Shown here piece by piece: positions 15,625 to 22,966 of a stretch of 26,149 bases of DNA (position 1 is its first letter; every line of letters starts with the position of its first letter). The DNA comes from CAUZSH01 sp963582935 (GTDB lineage: Bacteria > Pseudomonadota > Gammaproteobacteria > Francisellales > Francisellaceae). The stretch covers positions 1-26,149 of the forward strand of contig CAUZSH010000021.1 of NCBI GenBank assembly GCA_963582935.1, read 5' to 3'. A program made the position numbers and the translations under genes. The notes below the pieces were generated by a model. That model ran no database searches and was not told the origin of the DNA. It saw nothing but the letters and a program-made list of their open reading frames with translations.

Positions 15625-15698
15625 ATTGGCCAGTGAATGAACAAGGCAATTTGAAAAATTAAATTGGCTGAAATTTTATTTATTCGAGGGAGTGGAGA

Positions 15699-17387
15699 AT
15701 GAATTTACCTGAAGGTTACTCAAAACGTTTAATTGGACCTAATCTGTTTTTTAAAGAAACGGGCACAGTTTTGGATTTACCTATTACAGAAGAGCAGGGA
15801 AAAATAGTTTCTTTGTGCGAGCAAGAAGCTATGCGTGTATTGCCAGCATTGGGTTGGAAAGAAGTTCATACGGCTCATAAAATCTATAATAATGGCATAA
15901 GACTTGCCTTTGTTAGCCCATTTGATATTACGCTGGCATCCTGTGATGTGATTGATTTTGTATGGGCATCTGTTCGCCAATTTTTGGAATCAGGAAACTA
16001 TAAAACCATTGATGAAGCTATTGAGATTTTATTGCCACTTATCGAGGAAGATGAAAACTTAACATTAAGAACCATATATAATGAAGCAACAAAACGTGGC
16101 TTTAATGTGTTTTTTGATGAAGGGTTGGTGACCATTGGCTCTGGAAAATTTTCTTATCAAGCACAAGTTGATGATGTTGATGTCAACAAGATTCCATGGG
16201 ATAACATTAAAGATATTCCGATTGTATTGGTGACGGGGACGAACGGTAAAACAACCACCGTTAGAATGACAAGCTTTATTTGTCAACATGCCAAAAAAGT
16301 GGTGGGATATTGTTCCACAGATTGGGTGATGATTGATGGTAAAGTGATTGATCGTGGAGACTTCTCAGGACCTTCAGGGAATCGTTATGTTTTAACGAAC
16401 CCTAATGTGGATGTGGCTGTGCTTGAAGTTGCTCGTGGTGGCTTATGTGGTCGTGGTCTTGCAAATACAAATGTGACGGCGGCAACGATTTCAAATATTT
16501 CAATCGATCATTTAGGGCTGGATGGAATTGAGACTTTAGAAGATTTGTGTGAAGCAAAAAGTATTGTTTATAGTGCTGTTGAGAATACGGGTAATGCAGT
16601 CATCAATCTTGATGACGCCCATATTGTGGCACGTTTTGAAGCAGGGCTAATTAAGGGCACGAAAGTATTTTTCTCTCAGAAGTTGTCTGAATCAGAGATG
16701 GATGCTTATTTGAATGAAGCTGCTTTTGTATGCTTTGTAAAAGACGACGAATTTGTATTAAAAACAGCGTCAGAAACACATGTTATTGCGACGGTAAAAG
16801 AAGTACCGTTAACGGTAAAAGGCTTTGCAAAACACAATATTGAAAATGCGCTTAATGCGATTGCTCTATCTTATGAGCTGGGTTGTATGCCGAATGAAAT
16901 TAGTTTAGGTTTGCTTGCCTATGAAAACAATGATGAAGAAAATTTAGGTCGCGCCAATGTGTTTCATATTGGAGAAGCGACAGTTATCGTTGATTTTGCA
17001 CACAATACGGCAGGGCTTAAGGCAATTTTGGACATGTCGCAAGCTTACTCGCCAGAGCGTGTAAAAATTATGTGGGGTCAAACGGGTGACCGTATGAGCC
17101 TGATAGATGAAATGGCGCGGGTTACAGCGGATTATGATCCTGCTGAAGTTGTGGTGAATGAAATTGAAGGCTATTTGCGAGAGAAGGCCATTGTGGGTCA
17201 GATTCCAACAATGATTGAAGAATCTTTGTTAAAGTATGATTTTCCAAAATCGAATATTCGTCATGTGGATGATGAGCTGATTGGTGTGGATTATGCGTTG
17301 AATAACTTGGAGTCAGGTGACGTTTATATTTTGTGTGTTCATGAGCATATTGCTACAATCGTCGATAAAATAAAAGCGCTTGTGTAG
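15699..17387 (+). CDS. Stand-alone Mur-ligase-like paralogue of the CphA ligase domain
   Basis: This 562-residue protein shares the ligase domain of CphA: VLVTGTNGKTTTVRMTS at 176-192 (P-loop GTNGKTTT 180-187), AVLEVARGGLCGRGL, ISIDHLGLDGIETLEDL, GFAKHNIENALNAIALSYELG and VDFAHNTAGLKAI. These match ATP-dependent amide ligases of the Mur superfamily. The first 170 or so residues contain no ATP-grasp motifs and differ from the CphA N and G domains. It is thus not CphA2, which keeps ATP-grasp. It follows cphA by 74 bases with a gggagtggag ribosome site and is likely in the same operon. It could add or exchange a side-chain residue on cyanophycin, or ligate a related amino acid. This is inference. 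Confidence 0.85.
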   Translation: MNLPEGYSKRLIGPNLFFKETGTVLDLPITEEQGKIVSLCEQEAMRVLPALGWKEVHTAHKIYNNGIRLAFVSPFDITLASCDVIDFVWASVRQFLESGNYKTIDEAIEILLPLIEEDENLTLRTIYNEATKRGFNVFFDEGLVTIGSGKFSYQAQVDDVDVNKIPWDNIKDIPIVLVTGTNGKTTTVRMTSFICQHAKKVVGYCSTDWVMIDGKVIDRGDFSGPSGNRYVLTNPNVDVAVLEVARGGLCGRGLANTNVTAATISNISIDHLGLDGIETLEDLCEAKSIVYSAVENTGNAVINLDDAHIVARFEAGLIKGTKVFFSQKLSESEMDAYLNEAAFVCFVKDDEFVLKTASETHVIATVKEVPLTVKGFAKHNIENALNAIALSYELGCMPNEISLGLLAYENNDEENLGRANVFHIGEATVIVDFAHNTAGLKAILDMSQAYSPERVKIMWGQTGDRMSLIDEMARVTADYDPAEVVVNEIEGYLREKAIVGQIPTMIEESLLKYDFPKSNIRHVDDELIGVDYALNNLESGDVYILCVHEHIATIVDKIKALV

Positions 17388-17431
17388 ATTTTTTTCATAT
17401 AAATAATTATGTACACTAGATTTACAATGGA

Positions 17432-17459
17432 TTGTTTGCTACTTTTAGCTTTATATACA
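17432..17459 (+). promoter_or_regulatory. Possible promoter for cphB
   Basis: TTGTTT at 17432-17437 and TATACA at 17454-17459 are 16 bases apart, within the 138-base gap after the Mur-like ligase gene. It could let the breakdown genes cphB and iaaA be expressed apart from the synthesis genes. The match is moderate. Confidence 0.4.
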
Positions 17460-17525
17460 GAGATGGCTTAACGGCAAAGTGCATATAAAGTTAAAAAGTT
17501 TACAGTTTTTGAAAGGAGTACTGAT

Positions 17526-18341
17526 ATGCCAGCACCTGAAGTGACTGGATCAGAACGAGGTTTTATTATCCCAATTGGTGGGCGAGAAGATAAACTTGCC
17601 AACCCACGTGTATTGCAACGCTTTGTCGACCTATCTGGTGGCAAAGAAGCTTATATTGCAATTATCCCAACAGCGTCACGTTTAGCAGAAACTGGTCCTG
17701 CTTATGTTGATTTATTCAAAGAAATGGGCGCTAAAGAAGTTTATACCATGGAAATTGAGAATCGCTCAGATGCTGCAAATAAAGCATATCTTGAGCATCT
17801 TAGTAAAGCCACGGGTATTTTTATGACAGGTGGCAATCAGCTACTTTTGTCGACTATTTTGGGTGGAACACCTGTCGCACAAATGATTCGACGTAGAAAT
17901 GCTATTGGCGTTCATGTGGCTGGCACCTCAGCGGGTGCGGCCTTCATTCCTGAGCATATGATTGCCAGTGGTGAGCATGGTCTCATGCCTCGTGGTGATA
18001 TGGTAACACTCTCTCCAGGTCTTGGTTTGACCAATAAATTGATTGTGGATCAACATTTCTCTCAGCGTGATCGTTTGGGTCGCTTGTTGTGTGCAATGTC
18101 ATATAATCCTTTTGCTATTGGTATTGGGATTGATGAGGATACCGCCGCTTTCTTAGGTCCTGATGGTGTGGTTCGTGTTGTGGGTAGTGGCATGCTGACG
18201 GTTGTCGATATGTCTAGACTAGAATATTCGTCAATGGGTAGAACCATGCCGGGTGAGCCTGTTAGCTTGATTGGTGTGAGGCTTCATACCTTGATTGAAG
18301 GCGGACGCTTTAATACCTGCACCTACGAAGCACATATTTAA
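17526..18341 (+). CDS. cphB: Cyanophycinase
   Basis: This 271-residue serine protease-like enzyme (peptidase family S51) cuts cyanophycin into beta-Asp-Arg dipeptides inside the cell. The catalytic Ser lies in GTSAGAA at S135. The other active-site positions are H177 (in DQHFSQR) and E204 (in GIDEDTA). All three are offset by exactly 3 from the residues 132, 174 and 201 of the Synechocystis enzyme, which supports the assignment. FIIPIGGREDK and IFMTGGNQLLL are also family strings. There is no signal peptide, so this is the intracellular CphB form and not the secreted CphE. The ATG follows aaaggag by a good distance. iaaA follows. Confidence 0.95.
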   Translation: MPAPEVTGSERGFIIPIGGREDKLANPRVLQRFVDLSGGKEAYIAIIPTASRLAETGPAYVDLFKEMGAKEVYTMEIENRSDAANKAYLEHLSKATGIFMTGGNQLLLSTILGGTPVAQMIRRRNAIGVHVAGTSAGAAFIPEHMIASGEHGLMPRGDMVTLSPGLGLTNKLIVDQHFSQRDRLGRLLCAMSYNPFAIGIGIDEDTAAFLGPDGVVRVVGSGMLTVVDMSRLEYSSMGRTMPGEPVSLIGVRLHTLIEGGRFNTCTYEAHI

Positions 18342-18396
18342 TTAGTTGAATAGTTTATTAAATAATCATTCGTCGGTGGTTGCTGAGGATATAAAA

Positions 18397-19266
18397 ATGC
18401 CAAAAATAGTTATTCATGGGGGTTGTGGCGCAAGAGAAGATGCGGGCACGAGCTTTTTTGATTATCATCAACATTTACAGCCTATCATTGAGAAGTCTTA
18501 TCAATTTCTTCAAAAAACGGATGATGCGACATTAACAGCCGTTTTTGCAGCACGTTTGCTCGAAGATGACCCTATTTTTAATGCAGGTACAGGCTCGCGT
18601 GTTCAGCAAGATGGTCAGATCAGAATGTCTGCATCCATCATGGACAGTGTTAGAAATAAATTTGCAGGGGTGATTAATATTCAAAATGTTGAGCACCCTG
18701 TGGAAGTGGCACGCAGATTAATGGAGCAGCATCATAGCGTGTTAGGTGGTGATCAGGTGACACAGTTTGCGCATCAAGTGATGGGTTTACCAGTTTATAA
18801 TCTGATGACAGAGCAGCGCTGGCAAGAATACCTTGAGTTAAAAAAAAGCCTTACGGGGACGATCGGGGTTGTGGTGCTGGATAATCAAAATCGGATTTGT
18901 GCAGTGACATCTACGGGTGGCGCAGGCTTTGAAGTGCCAGGCAGGGTAGGAGATAGCCCAACGGTTGCAGGAAACTATGCCTCTGCTGTGATGGGTGTTT
19001 CTTGCACAGGCGTCGGAGAGCACATATTAAATAATGCTACGGCAGTGAAGCTCCATACTCGCGTTGAAGATGGAATGAAACTCCAAAATGCTGCTGATAA
19101 AACGATTGCGCAGAGTGAAGCGCTGGGCGACTATGTCGGCTTTATTGCGATTGATGCTCTGGGTGAGATTGCAACGGCTTCGACTTCTATTGCGCAAACC
19201 TTATATGCTTACCATGATGGCGTTGAATCTAAGACTTTTTATGAATGTGAGTTAGGACTATCATAA
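18397..19266 (+). CDS. iaaA: Isoaspartyl dipeptidase / plant-type L-asparaginase (IaaA-like)
   Basis: This Ntn-hydrolase of 289 residues should split beta-Asp-Arg, released by CphB, into Asp and Arg. Family motifs are KIVIHGGCG near the start, FNAGTGSRVQ, the nucleophile region LTGTIGVVVLD with Thr155 as the predicted self-cleavage residue, TSTGGAGF and GRVGDSPTVAG. The precursor should cleave before Thr155 into alpha and beta chains. I chose ATG 18397, as gagga lies 7 bases before it and MPKIVIHGG is the usual start. An upstream TTG at 18346, 4 bases after cphB, would only add an unconserved leader. It completes the cyanophycin breakdown route. Confidence 0.9.
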   Translation: MPKIVIHGGCGAREDAGTSFFDYHQHLQPIIEKSYQFLQKTDDATLTAVFAARLLEDDPIFNAGTGSRVQQDGQIRMSASIMDSVRNKFAGVINIQNVEHPVEVARRLMEQHHSVLGGDQVTQFAHQVMGLPVYNLMTEQRWQEYLELKKSLTGTIGVVVLDNQNRICAVTSTGGAGFEVPGRVGDSPTVAGNYASAVMGVSCTGVGEHILNNATAVKLHTRVEDGMKLQNAADKTIAQSEALGDYVGFIAIDALGEIATASTSIAQTLYAYHDGVESKTFYECELGLS

Positions 19267-19285
19267 GAGTTAGAGTAGAAAATGT

Positions 19286-19315
19286 TTGTTTTTTTTGTTT
19301 ATAGTGCTTTATGAT
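19286..19315 (+). promoter_or_regulatory. Possible promoter upstream of the 91-residue gene
   Basis: TTGTTT at 19286-19291 and TATGAT at 19310-19315 are 18 bases apart, in the gap after iaaA. Downstream, agcgctc at about 19336 and gagtgct at about 19350 could pair as a 7-bp stem in the leader before the ATG at 19374. The T-rich -35 area lowers confidence. Confidence 0.35.
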
Positions 19316-19373
19316 GACAATAGGGTAAAAACAAAAGCGCTCGTTATTTGAGTGCTCTTAAGGGATTCCGTCA

Positions 19374-19649
19374 ATGAAAGAAATTTTAAATAAATATCTA
19401 AATGAAGAAATTGGTTTAAATCTAAATGTTGCAGGAAGGCTTGACTGTGCAATGTTATTGGGTGTTAGAGATTGTTATTTTTCAGTCAAAAATTATGATA
19501 GCGAGCATATTCATCATATCCCATATACCTCTGTTGTCGATATTATAGAAGATAGCTCAGGCATTAAAACTGGTGGTTTGTTTTCGACAATACATTCATT
19601 TGAGTGTGCAGTGAGGGTTGGACATATTATAGAAAATATGAGTGATTAA
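19374..19649 (+). CDS. Hypothetical protein of 91 residues
   Basis: No family is recognised. The sequence has a short N-terminal amphipathic helix (MKEILNKYLNEEIG), then a region rich in beta-like alternation: DCYFSVKNYDSEHIHHIPYTSVVDIIED, followed by GIKTGGLF and a hydrophobic end. A pair of His and several Cys residues (C25, C34) are visible. There is no signal peptide or membrane helix. It lies 107 bases after iaaA with its own possible promoter, so it may not belong to the cyanophycin block. It has a moderate aaggga ribosome site 11 bases before the ATG. Confidence 0.6.
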   Translation: MKEILNKYLNEEIGLNLNVAGRLDCAMLLGVRDCYFSVKNYDSEHIHHIPYTSVVDIIEDSSGIKTGGLFSTIHSFECAVRVGHIIENMSD

Positions 19650-19706
19650 CCTAAACTATTTTTTTTAATACACAATACAATACTTGAATTTAAAAATGGT
19701 GTGGGT

Positions 19707-20153
19707 ATGTCAAAGAATATTACTTGGAAACAGCTTGATGAAATGAGTGCACGCGAATTATACGAAGTACTTAAATTAAGAAGTGAGGTTTTTGTTGTTG
19801 AGCAGCGTTGTGCCTATTTGGATCCTGATGGTGAAGATGTGAGTGCATTCCATGCGCAATTTTTGATTGATGGTGTGCTTGTAGGGTACTTGAGGGTATT
19901 GCCACCTAGTGTGAATTCTAGATTTGTTAGGTTAGGCAGGGTGGTGTTTAGTCAAAAAGCACGAGGGCAGAGTTTAGGGTTGGAGCTTATGCAATCCGCG
20001 ATTGATTTTATTATGACAAAATTTGAAACTGTCTCCATAAAGTTAAGTGCGCAAGTAGCATTACAGAAATATTATGCATCATTAGGATTTAAAGTGTGCG
20101 GTGCGCCTTATGACGATGAAGGGATTATGCATATTGATATGGAGTTGGTTTAG
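19707..20153 (+). CDS. elaA: ElaA-like GNAT acetyltransferase
   Basis: This protein of about 149 residues matches the small ElaA family of GNAT N-acetyltransferases. The N terminus has ELYEVLKLRSEVFVVEQRCAYLDPDG, the ElaA signature for its first strand and helix. The acetyl-CoA loop is GRVVFSQKARGQSLGLELM (V-x-x-x-x-R-G-x-x-x-G). The end YASLGFKVCGAPYDDEGIMHIDME also matches. Its substrate is not known. I chose ATG 19707; a GTG at 19701 would add two residues. The possible ribosome site ggtgtggg overlaps that GTG. Confidence 0.85.
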   Translation: MSKNITWKQLDEMSARELYEVLKLRSEVFVVEQRCAYLDPDGEDVSAFHAQFLIDGVLVGYLRVLPPSVNSRFVRLGRVVFSQKARGQSLGLELMQSAIDFIMTKFETVSIKLSAQVALQKYYASLGFKVCGAPYDDEGIMHIDMELV

Positions 20154-20178
20154 TCGAATAAGCTGGGAGATTTGAAGT

Positions 20179-20616
20179 ATGAGAAAAACATTGAGGGAAT
20201 GGCTAACTGAGTATGCTCAGAGCCACCAGAATAAAACGAATCAGTTAATCCATAATATATTCGTACCATTGATTACTTTTTCTATTCTTGGAATATTTTG
20301 GTCGATAACACCTTGGTTAGAGATGATTTTAGTTGTGATTGCTATGGGTTTTTATTTATCTATTTCTGTTAAGTATGCGATTGCAATGCTAATTGCTACA
20401 GTGCTTATGTTGTATATTCTTGCTTATTTATCTTACCGGCTTGAAATCTGTATTGCGATATTTGTGGTCAGTTGGATTTTTCAATTTATTGGGCACAATA
20501 TTGAAGGCAAAAAACCTTCATTTTTTAAGGATATCCAGTTTTTACTTGTGGGCCCTTTGTGGGTTTTAAGTAAGCTTGTTTTTAAGGATAAGATCGGGTT
20601 TAATGTAGAAAATTAA
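20179..20616 (+). CDS. Mpo1-like (DUF962) membrane protein, possible 2-hydroxy fatty acid dioxygenase
   Basis: This 145-residue protein has four membrane helices and the motif SHQNKTNQLIHNIFVP near residues 15-30. The closing signature is FIGHNIEGKKPSFFKDIQF with LVGPLWVL. These His residues coordinate iron in yeast Mpo1, which breaks down 2-hydroxy fatty acids by alpha-oxidation. Bacterial members are mostly uncharacterised, so the reaction is inference by family. It follows elaA by 25 bases on the same strand and has a gggaga ribosome site. The elaA and mpo1 genes may form a small operon. Confidence 0.82.
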   Translation: MRKTLREWLTEYAQSHQNKTNQLIHNIFVPLITFSILGIFWSITPWLEMILVVIAMGFYLSISVKYAIAMLIATVLMLYILAYLSYRLEICIAIFVVSWIFQFIGHNIEGKKPSFFKDIQFLLVGPLWVLSKLVFKDKIGFNVEN

Positions 20617-20674
20617 TGGCTGATCTTTAGATGTACTGCTGTGCATTTATGGGGTATTTATTTAAAATAAGTTA

Positions 20675-20703
20675 TTGACTTTGAGGGGTAATCCGAATAA
20701 TAT
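20675..20703 (+). promoter_or_regulatory. Strong sigma70-type promoter of the tRNA cluster
   Basis: TTGACT (20675-20680), a 17-base spacer and TAATAT (20698-20703) lie directly upstream of tRNA-Pro, with the start expected near 20710. This is the best promoter match in the window. Confidence 0.85.
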
Positions 20704-20717
20704 TCTACCTCGTTGAT

Positions 20718-20794
<77 letters not shown>

Positions 20795-20822
20795 TTAAGT
20801 TACTGTCCTGGTGATGTGATTT

Positions 20823-20899
20823 GCGCCCGTAGCTCATTTGGATAGAGCATCGGCCTTCTAAGCCGAGGGTAGCAGGTTCGAATCCTGCCGGGCGCACCA
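20823..20899 (+). tRNA. tRNA-Arg (TCT)
   Basis: Acceptor gcgcccg pairs with cgggcgc, with encoded ACCA end. The anticodon stem tcggc/gccga encloses CTTCTAA, giving anticodon TCT, which reads AGA and AGG. Length 77. Confidence 0.97.
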
Positions 20900-20942
20900 T
20901 TTTAAGTGGTGCAAAATAAGTAAGAAAGAAGAATTGTTTTGT

Positions 20943-21019
20943 GGTGGTCGTAGTTCAGTTGGTAGAGCGCCAGATTGTGATTCTGGTTGTCGTGGGTTCA
21001 AGTCCCATCGATCACCCCA
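20943..21019 (+). tRNA. tRNA-His (GTG)
   Basis: Acceptor gtggtcg pairs with cgatcac. A G at position -1 (20943) faces C73, the mark of tRNA-His. The anticodon stem ccaga/tctgg encloses TTGTGAT, giving GTG. CCA is encoded. Confidence 0.97.
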
Positions 21020-21026
21020 TTTTTTT

Positions 21027-21111
21027 GCGGATGTGGCGAAATTGGTAGACGCACTGGATTTAGGTTCCAGCGGTGAGAGCTGTGGGAGTTCGAGTCTCCC
21101 CATCCGCACCA
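21027..21111 (+). tRNA. tRNA-Leu (TAG)
   Basis: Acceptor gcggatg pairs with catccgc. The anticodon stem ctgga/tccag encloses TTTAGGT, giving TAG. The long variable arm typical of tRNA-Leu is present and the CCA end is encoded. It is the last tRNA of the cluster, followed by a terminator. Confidence 0.97.
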
Positions 21112-21136
21112 TTTTATGGTGAAATTAAGAATATAG

Positions 21137-21160
21137 AAACCAGCCTTGTGCTGGTTTTTT
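21137..21160 (+). terminator. Intrinsic terminator of the tRNA operon
   Basis: aaaccagc (21137-21144) and gctggttt (21150-21157) form an 8-bp stem around cttgt and run into TTTTTT at 21155-21160. It lies 26 bases after tRNA-Leu. Confidence 0.88.
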
Positions 21161-21848
21161 CGTGCCAGGAAGCTAAGAAAAATAGTTTAGTAGCAATAGG
21201 CATGCTAGCGCAAATTAATCAAGATAACTTACGTTCGCTAGTTGAGCTAATTGAGTCTGAAACATGTCAGCGAAAGATTTTTGTTATCACAAGCTAACAA
21301 GGCGCATGGGTGCCTTGATGCAGGGCACACTAGAGGTAAGCTGGTTGTAGTTCCATCTTGTAAATAATACTCTCCTTAATGAGGAGTTAGAATAACTTTT
21401 ATGATGCATAAAAAAATATTAATTTTTTAAAAGAACACGCTGCGAGACAGGGAGAGGAGAAGACGAGGTCGAGTAGCCCTCAGAATGGCTGCATTTCGGT
21501 TCCATTGAGAGATTGTGCGTAGCGCTTCGACCCTTTGGACGCTGGAAGGTATTCTACAGCCCGTAGAGCCATATACGCAGTACGGGATTTCAAAAGCGAG
21601 ACTGTAGGCTTGTTTTTTGGAAGATCGTAACGGAGATGGGCGTCTGAGGCAACACCATCTGCGAGGGTAGCGATTCGATTTATGCTTAAATATATTATGA
21701 GCGATCGAGAAATACGATAACTCATAACATCAAATGGTTTAATGATTCTATAATATTTGTATGATCTAAGTCATAAAAGAAAAACGGTTGCATAGGGCAT
21801 CTAGGGGTGTTTTGATTAACCATTATTACTGTCAGATACATTTAAGAT
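21161..21848. other. Long intergenic region with a GC-richer, possibly structured stretch
   Basis: No recognised gene lies in these 688 bases. From about 21430 to 21680 the DNA is clearly GC-richer than its surroundings. In it, CTACAGCCCGTA at 21554-21565 can pair with TACGGG at 21581-21586 and CTGTAG at 21602-21607, and the last arm is followed after four bases by gttttttgg. Smaller stems are AGCC/GGCT near 21476 and GATGG/CCATC near 21635-21658. On the minus strand a frame of 81 codons (21480-21725) is open but matches no family I know. It may be an RNA gene, a decayed gene or a repeated element. The rest is AT-rich with nothing obvious. Confidence 0.4.
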
Positions 21849-22784
21849 TTATGCAATTGATGTAGGTTTTGGTTTTGAATATACTTTTGTTAAGCCTACA
21901 ATGAGAGGTCCTGTAATATTTTGTAAAACAGCGTATATTGTCCCAGCCACAGCTGCTTCTGGACCAAAAAACATCAGTGCTAAAACGATTCCTAAACCAA
22001 CATCAAGAATGCTAAATTCAAACATTAATGAAATTGTAGACTTATTATCCATTTTTAATAACTTTGCCGTCATATACCCAGATAGGTAACCAAAGGCATT
22101 GAGCAGTAGTGCTGCAATAAATATTTTATATGGGAAATTTATGAGTTCCTTTTGGTTCAGCGCAACAACAGTCGCAACAATCAATGTAATGGTCAAGATT
22201 GCAATATTAGGTAATACGTTTTTCACTTTTGATGGAATTGAAATAAGCTTGTTAATAGTGAGTCTAACAATAATAGGAATCAGGACAATTAATGCAGACG
22301 TTTCCAGCATACTTTTCCATGGTACATGAATTTGTTTATGTAAAAGGGCATATAGTAATGTTGGAATTATAAATGGTGCGAGGATTGTGGTCATGAGTGT
22401 TAGAGATACTGCGAGCGCCAAATTTGATTTTGCCAGATAGGACATTACATTTGAGGCTGTTCCACCAGGACATGTGCCAACAATAATAAGACCAACCATA
22501 GCTAATGTATTTAAATTAAGAGATACGGTAATGATGTAGGCACCAACCGAGATAGTTGCAAATTTAAAGATGATTGCTACGAGGCATTTTAACTTCATTT
22601 GTGAGACGTCTTTAAATTCTCTTAAGGTCACATTTAATCCAATAACAAGCATAATTAAGGCTAGTAGGTACGGAATGGTTGGAGCAAATGGAGTGAAAGC
22701 TTGTGGAAATAAAAGAGCAAGGATTACCCCGAATATCATAATTATACCTTCCTGAAAATGTCGCCATTTGAAATCAAGCATCAT
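21849..22784 (-). CDS. BASS (bile acid:sodium symporter) family transporter with IS6-derived N terminus
   Basis: The body is a BASS-family carrier with about nine or ten membrane helices. It has GTCPGGTASNVMSYLAKSN, the sodium-site signature, and FEFSILDVGLGIVLAL in the second half. Such proteins import organic anions with sodium; the substrate is unknown. The first residues are unlike other BASS proteins: MMLDFKWRHFQEGIIM resembles the conserved start of IS6-family transposases, and an IS6-like terminal repeat lies 71 bases before the start. The body proper seems to begin near MIFGVILALLFP. I chose ATG 22784, since ggga lies just upstream; ATG 22796 would add four residues. The gene is 183 bases downstream of galK. 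Confidence 0.88.
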   Translation of the reverse strand: MMLDFKWRHFQEGIIMIFGVILALLFPQAFTPFAPTIPYLLALIMLVIGLNVTLREFKDVSQMKLKCLVAIIFKFATISVGAYIITVSLNLNTLAMVGLIIVGTCPGGTASNVMSYLAKSNLALAVSLTLMTTILAPFIIPTLLYALLHKQIHVPWKSMLETSALIVLIPIIVRLTINKLISIPSKVKNVLPNIAILTITLIVATVVALNQKELINFPYKIFIAALLLNAFGYLSGYMTAKLLKMDNKSTISLMFEFSILDVGLGIVLALMFFGPEAAVAGTIYAVLQNITGPLIVGLTKVYSKPKPTSIA

Positions 22785-22855
22785 ATTTTTTCCCATGTTG
22801 AATCATACTGCAAGGGTAGCTCGCTTTGCGATCAATGTGAATTTGCGACAGAACC
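22738..22855 (-). mobile_element. IS6-family remnant (left end fused to transporter gene)
   Basis: On the minus strand the remnant starts at 22855 with GGTTCTGTCGCAAATTC (22839-22855), which resembles the GGTTCTGTTGCAAA-type end of IS6 elements. It continues with a 54-base leader and the first codons of a transposase, MMLDFKWRHFQ, typical of IS6 N termini. The frame then passes directly into the BASS transporter. The rest of the element is missing. The inner end near 22738 is approximate. The repeat differs from that of the IS at the left window edge, so it comes from a different IS6 element. Confidence 0.7.
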
Positions 22856-22966
22856 TTTAACACCGCAAAATCCCCGCCACCTAGCATCTCTAACTCTTTT
22901 TTGGAATAATACTTACCATATAGCAGAAGTTTTAGAATTGCTTAACCTGCGATCATACATTGATTT

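Noticed and set aside
18346..18396. TTG start of the isoaspartyl peptidase frame
   Set aside because: The ATG at 18397 has a good gagga site and the family's normal N terminus; the 17 extra residues are unconserved.
21073..21297. Plus-strand frame of 74 codons running out of tRNA-Leu
   Set aside because: It begins inside a tRNA and crosses the terminator; no ribosome site or known domain supports it.
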